From Halobacillus sp. Marseille-P3879 (GTDB lineage Bacteria > Bacillota > Bacilli > Bacillales > Halobacillaceae), in assembly GCF_900240285.1 (NCBI RefSeq), contig NZ_OESS01000002.1:744001-808000 (forward strand): a DNA stretch of 64,000 nucleotides, given 5' to 3'. The notes below the pieces were generated by a model, which saw nothing but the letters and a program-made list of their open reading frames with translations, made no database searches and was not told the origin of the DNA. The position numbers and the translations under genes are program-made. Positions within the stretch are counted from its first letter, which is position 1; each line of letters opens with the position of its first letter. Positions 60,415 to 64,000 of the stretch are shown one piece after another.

Positions 60415-61704
60415 TTATTTACAAACTTCATGCAAATGGTTAAAAAAACCAGGGTAGGAGATATTTATACAATCCTTGTCTTCAATCGTAACTGGACCCT
60501 CGGCAATAATAGAAGCAATTGCTCCCATCATACCGATACGGTGATCTCCATAAGAATTAACTGTTCCTCCAGTCAGCCTGCTGCTGCCATTAATGATCAT
60601 ACCATCTTCTAAAGGTTCAACATCAGCACCTAATGCGCGTAAGTTATCAACTACAGCTCTAATTCTATCGGTTTCTTTCACTCTAAGTTCTTTTGCATCC
60701 CGAATATAAGTGGTGCCCTCTGCTTGAGTGGCGGCAAGGGCAAGGATTGGTATTTCATCAATTAAGTTAGGGATAAGCTCGCCTTCAAACGTACAACCAT
60801 GCAGTTCACTAGTTTTCACATGAACCCTCCCCACAGGTTCATGCCCAACTTTCTCTACCTGCTCAACCTCAATATCCGCACCCATCTTCTTAAGGGCAGT
60901 AATAATGCCGTCTCTTGTAGGGTTAAGCCCGGTATTTTCAATTGTAATTGAACTTCCAGGAGTAATCACACCTGCTGCTATAAAGAAAGCGGCGGAAGAA
61001 ATATCCCCCGGTACTTTTAAATCAGAAGCCTGAGGCTGTTGGTTTCCAGGAATGGTTAATTTATTTGATTGTTTGTCCAGGGACACTCCATACTGAGACA
61101 TCAACATTTCGGTGTGGTTTCTTGTTATGCCTTTTTCGTAAATCACTGTTTCGCCTTCAGCAAGCATACCTGCAAGCAGGACAGCTGATTTAACCTGGGC
61201 ACTTTTCACCTTCATCTGAACCGTTGTGCCTTTAAGCTTTTTACCATTGTAAGCTAAAGGCAGATATTGCGCATTGTCCCTTCCAGTGATTTCAGCTCCC
61301 ATTTCGGATAATGGATCAACAACACGATCCATCGGACGCTTGGAAAGTGAAGGATCTCCATACGCTGTACTAAACAGCGGAAGAGCGGACAACACCCCGC
61401 TCATTAAGCGGGCAGTCGTACCTGAGTTCCCGAAATAAATTGGATTGACAGGAGCTTGAAGTGATTGAATACCTTGGCCGTGCACAGTTACATCTGTTCC
61501 ATCTCGTTCAATCCTAACCCCAAACTCTCTGAAAGCCTGGATCGTTCGGAGACAATCTTCTCCGTCTAAAAAATTTGATATACGTGACGTTCCTTCTGCT
61601 AAAGCAGAAAAGATGATAGCACGATGAGAAATCGATTTATCACCCGGAACGGAGAGTGTGCCCTTTAATCCCTTAGAGGCAGGGTGTAATTTTACGTGTG
61701 TCAT
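60415..61704 (-). CDS. aroA: 3-phosphoshikimate 1-carboxyvinyltransferase (EPSP synthase)
   Basis: Sixth step of the shikimate pathway. 429 residues. Seen: GDKSISHRAI at 20-29, GNSGTTARLMSGVL at 92-105, SKRPMDRVVDPL, KVKSAQVKSAVLLAGM, and KETDRI near 345. The order of these residues and length suggest class II. RBS AGGAGG. Called aroE in B. subtilis. Follows tyrA by 13 bases. Confidence 0.96.
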   Translation of the reverse strand: MTHVKLHPASKGLKGTLSVPGDKSISHRAIIFSALAEGTSRISNFLDGEDCLRTIQAFREFGVRIERDGTDVTVHGQGIQSLQAPVNPIYFGNSGTTARLMSGVLSALPLFSTAYGDPSLSKRPMDRVVDPLSEMGAEITGRDNAQYLPLAYNGKKLKGTTVQMKVKSAQVKSAVLLAGMLAEGETVIYEKGITRNHTEMLMSQYGVSLDKQSNKLTIPGNQQPQASDLKVPGDISSAAFFIAAGVITPGSSITIENTGLNPTRDGIITALKKMGADIEVEQVEKVGHEPVGRVHVKTSELHGCTFEGELIPNLIDEIPILALAATQAEGTTYIRDAKELRVKETDRIRAVVDNLRALGADVEPLEDGMIINGSSRLTGGTVNSYGDHRIGMMGAIASIIAEGPVTIEDKDCINISYPGFFNHLHEVCK

Positions 61705-61717
61705 TTAAAAGTGCCTC

Positions 61718-62818
61718 CTACTGTTCAGTCATTACTTCATAGCCTCTGCTGGCTAAAAGATCATAACTCGTCTTTTGTTCCTGGCTGGTCGTAAAGCTGA
61801 TTCGTAACACACCAGTGATTCCCTCGCGAATCTCCAGGATTTCGATGTTTTTAATACTAATATCAGCTTCAGCCAACTGCTGAATCACTTTATAAATCGC
61901 ACCAGGCTGATCATGAATGTCTACGTATAAATCATAGAAAGCAGGGATGGCTCCTTTTTCTTTAACAGGCAGCCCGTCACGGTATTGCTTTGCTTGCTGC
62001 AAATAGTCGTAAGTAGTTTGTGCCTCCTGCTCATGAAGTAAAGTTTGAAGCTCATGCATTTCTTCGATCCAGTCACCAAGCATTTGAATAAGCAGGGTCC
62101 GGTTTTGAAAAAAGATATCCTGCCATAATGCAGGATTACTGGAAGCAATTCTAGTTATGTCTCTAAAACCACCCGCAGCCAGGTGTTCCAAATAAGGATG
62201 TGTCTTCTGCCACTCTTTCGCCTGGTGAACGAGAGACGATGCAATTAAGTGCGGAAAATGCGAAATCACAGCTGTCATTTCATCGTGCTCTTTCGTCGTC
62301 AGCGTTAAGAATCTGGCATTCGTTTCTGAAAACAATTCCTCGAGCCGCCTTGCCTGTTGCCCATTTGATTTTTTACTTGGCGTTAATACGTAGATCGCAT
62401 TTTCAAATAAATGGGGTTTGGCTGCGGAATACCCTTGCTTATGGGAGCCTGCCATGGGATGTCCGCCTACAAATGTAACTTTATCATTTGACAGCTTATT
62501 CGCAGCCTCTAGTACATTATTTTTAACAGAAGAGACGTCGGTAACAAGAAGCGGCTTTTGTAACGTACATTCATTTAATTGGTTTAAATAATCAATTGTA
62601 ACAGAGATAGGAGTGGCTAAGATCAAGATATCCGCTTGAAGGCAGCCAGCAGTAAAATCTTCAGCCTCTTCATAGATGACTCCTTGTATTTTTGCCATAT
62701 CAATTGTTTTTGGATCAGGGTCAAGTGCAATAACTTTATAGTCTTCTTTCTTGGCTACATTCATCGCGAGTGAGCCTCCGATGAGACCCAGACCTACGAT
62801 AAAAACGGTCTGCTTCAT
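61718..62818 (-). CDS. tyrA: Prephenate dehydrogenase with ACT domain
   Basis: Tyrosine branch enzyme using NAD. 366 residues. Rossmann motif GLGLIGGSLA (9-18), TDVSSVK, GGHPMAGSHKQGY, and catalytic His in VISHFPHL; C-terminal ACT domain (about 295-365) for tyrosine feedback. Overlaps hisC by four bases (ATGA), as in B. subtilis hisC-tyrA-aroE. Confidence 0.96.
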   Translation of the reverse strand: MKQTVFIVGLGLIGGSLAMNVAKKEDYKVIALDPDPKTIDMAKIQGVIYEEAEDFTAGCLQADILILATPISVTIDYLNQLNECTLQKPLLVTDVSSVKNNVLEAANKLSNDKVTFVGGHPMAGSHKQGYSAAKPHLFENAIYVLTPSKKSNGQQARRLEELFSETNARFLTLTTKEHDEMTAVISHFPHLIASSLVHQAKEWQKTHPYLEHLAAGGFRDITRIASSNPALWQDIFFQNRTLLIQMLGDWIEEMHELQTLLHEQEAQTTYDYLQQAKQYRDGLPVKEKGAIPAFYDLYVDIHDQPGAIYKVIQQLAEADISIKNIEILEIREGITGVLRISFTTSQEQKTSYDLLASRGYEVMTEQ

Positions 62819-63909
62819 TTAGAAATCCCTATTAGTCTCTCTTTTATTTCTGATTGCACCTCAGCCATATCTTCCTGGCTCCCTATCGTTAAACGTATTG
62901 AATTGGGCAGACCTAGTGCTTCACCTGAACGGACGATATAACCTTTGCTGAGCAAGTGTTCAAACATCTCATCTCCACTTACAGGTAAATGAACTAAGAC
63001 GAAATTTGCTTCAGATGGAAAATAACCCAGCCCTTCTTGATCAAGAAACTCCATGAGTTTTCTTTTATTTACAGCATTTTCTTTCACTGTCTCAGAGATA
63101 AATTGCTGATCATCCAGAGCTAGAATTGCTGCAGCCTGAGCGATGGTGGACGTATTAAATGGTTCTCTTGCAGGTTCTAACGTTGAAATAATTTCTGAGC
63201 TCCCTACACCGTAACCAATTCGCAATCCAGCTAAGCCATAGGCTTTAGAAAACGTACGTAATACCATTAGATTATCAAACTGACTTAGAGCGGCAACTGA
63301 ATCTAAAGCATCCTCTGCTTCCATATATTCATAGTAGGCTTCATCCAGTACTACCAGTACAGAAGGAGGGCAATCGTTTAATACCTTCTTAATCTCTTCA
63401 GCAGACAGATGAACACCAGTCGGGTTGTTGGGGGTACACAGCCATAGCACCCTGGTATTTTCATCTACCTGGTCAAGCATGGTCTTAAGATCATGCCGGC
63501 CGTCAACAAGGGGCACTTCTCTCACTTCGGCGCCTTCAATTAACGCATTATGCTTATACTGTGGAAAGGTGGGCGCTGCCATAATTGTGTTGGCTCCGGG
63601 TTCTAAGAAAGTGCGGCAGATAATTTGCACCACTTCATCAGATCCATTGCCAAAAATTAACTGCTCCTCATTCACCTTTAAAAAAGCGGCAACTTTTTTA
63701 CGAAGGGCGGCAGCGTAACCATCTGGATACTTCTCCAATTGTTCTATTAACTTGGGCAGCTGTTTCTTTACCTGTGGTGAGAAACCAAATGGGTTTTCAT
63801 TTGAGGCTAATTTTACAATCTTATCCAGCCCGTATTCTTTTTTCACCTCTTCAATTTGTTTACCGGGCTTATAAGGACTCATTCCTTTAAGTATTTCTTT
63901 AGCTTTCAT
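62815..63909 (-). CDS. hisC: Histidinol-phosphate / aromatic aminotransferase
   Basis: PLP class II aminotransferase serving histidine and, in Bacillus, tyrosine and phenylalanine synthesis. 364 residues from the ATG at 63909 (AAGGAG eight bases upstream); a GTG three codons earlier is less likely. Seen: ASNENPFG, GNGSDEVVQ, CTPNNPTG, and PLP lysine in TFSKAYGLAGLRIGYG. Start lies inside the end of aroH. Confidence 0.95.
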   Translation of the reverse strand: MKAKEILKGMSPYKPGKQIEEVKKEYGLDKIVKLASNENPFGFSPQVKKQLPKLIEQLEKYPDGYAAALRKKVAAFLKVNEEQLIFGNGSDEVVQIICRTFLEPGANTIMAAPTFPQYKHNALIEGAEVREVPLVDGRHDLKTMLDQVDENTRVLWLCTPNNPTGVHLSAEEIKKVLNDCPPSVLVVLDEAYYEYMEAEDALDSVAALSQFDNLMVLRTFSKAYGLAGLRIGYGVGSSEIISTLEPAREPFNTSTIAQAAAILALDDQQFISETVKENAVNKRKLMEFLDQEGLGYFPSEANFVLVHLPVSGDEMFEHLLSKGYIVRSGEALGLPNSIRLTIGSQEDMAEVQSEIKERLIGISK

Positions 63910-64000
63910 GATGATCACTCCTTACTTGCTCTAAGTCAGGCCGAAGCGCTTTAGCACCGTAATGGTAGACATGCTGTATATTTTTTTGGGAGGCAGCAGA
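63899..64000 (-). CDS. aroH: Chorismate mutase AroH, C-terminal 33 residues
   Basis: Minus-strand frame open from base 64000 to a TAA at 63899-63901. The end IQHVYHYGAKALRPDL matches the C-terminus of B. subtilis AroH (IRHVYLEKAVVLRPDL, from memory). The gene continues off the right edge and overlaps hisC by 11 bases. It supplies prephenate to TyrA. Confidence 0.85.
   Translation of the reverse strand, partial: SAASQKNIQHVYHYGAKALRPDLEQVRSDHHES

Overview
This window is chromosomal core genome of a low-GC, endospore-forming Bacillota of the family Bacillaceae, probably a halophilic or halotolerant genus close to Halobacillus. Three things support this. The gene order follows the Bacillus subtilis ypi-ypj-pan-ypm-ponA-yps region closely. 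Sporulation-linked genes (sspM, ypjB) are present. Several exported proteins carry very acidic low-complexity tails (PonA, QcrC, a lipoprotein), which I infer to be salt adaptation. Genus assignment is inference. I see no prophage, insertion sequence, CRISPR array, tRNA or rRNA gene, and I do not see a clearly new multi-gene system. The novelty is local: regulatory structures and a few uncharacterised genes.

Layout. 1-9.7 kb: partial dynamin-like dynA, P1 peptidase, acylphosphatase, a short-chain dehydrogenase, ferredoxin, a histidine phosphatase, an MhqD-like hydrolase with a candidate MhqR-type operator, a TetR regulator, fused msrAB, a YqfQ-like protein and ung. 9.7-21 kb: sbcDC, yozE, a tatA-tatA-tatC cluster, mobA, and a one-carbon/thymidylate cluster (fhs, DUF72, HD hydrolase, thyA, dfrA). 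21-29 kb: an RNase HI-like gene convergent with an overlapping unknown gene, the type III polyketide genes bpsA-bpsB, a lipoprotein, carboxypeptidase ypwA, methyltransferase ypsC, RNase P RNA (rnpB), gpsB, ypsA and cdd.

29-37 kb: a lone RND transporter (+), yppE, a small coiled-coil gene, sspM, and recU-ponA (+). 37-45 kb: nth-dnaD, ypmA-ypmB-aspB-asnS, and dinG. 44.7-51.7 kb: one long operon, mazG-dapB-mgsA-bshA-cca-birA-panB-panC-panD, lacking the bshB1 gene found there in B. subtilis. 51.8-60 kb: a YitT-family gene (+), a YugP-like peptidase, ypjB, ypjA, the menaquinol:cytochrome c reductase operon qcrABC, ypiF, ypiB, ypiA. 59.5-64 kb: an uncharacterised gene whose start codon is buried in a perfect 16-bp hairpin, then aroA, tyrA, hisC and the end of aroH (aromatic amino acid synthesis).

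Functional links: QcrA carries a twin-arginine signal and is a likely client of the TatAC proteins encoded in the same window; mobA next to tat fits export of molybdoenzymes; thyA, dfrA and fhs recycle the same folate pool; PonA and GpsB both act in cell-wall growth; RecU, SbcCD, Nth, Ung, DinG and DnaD serve DNA repair and replication.
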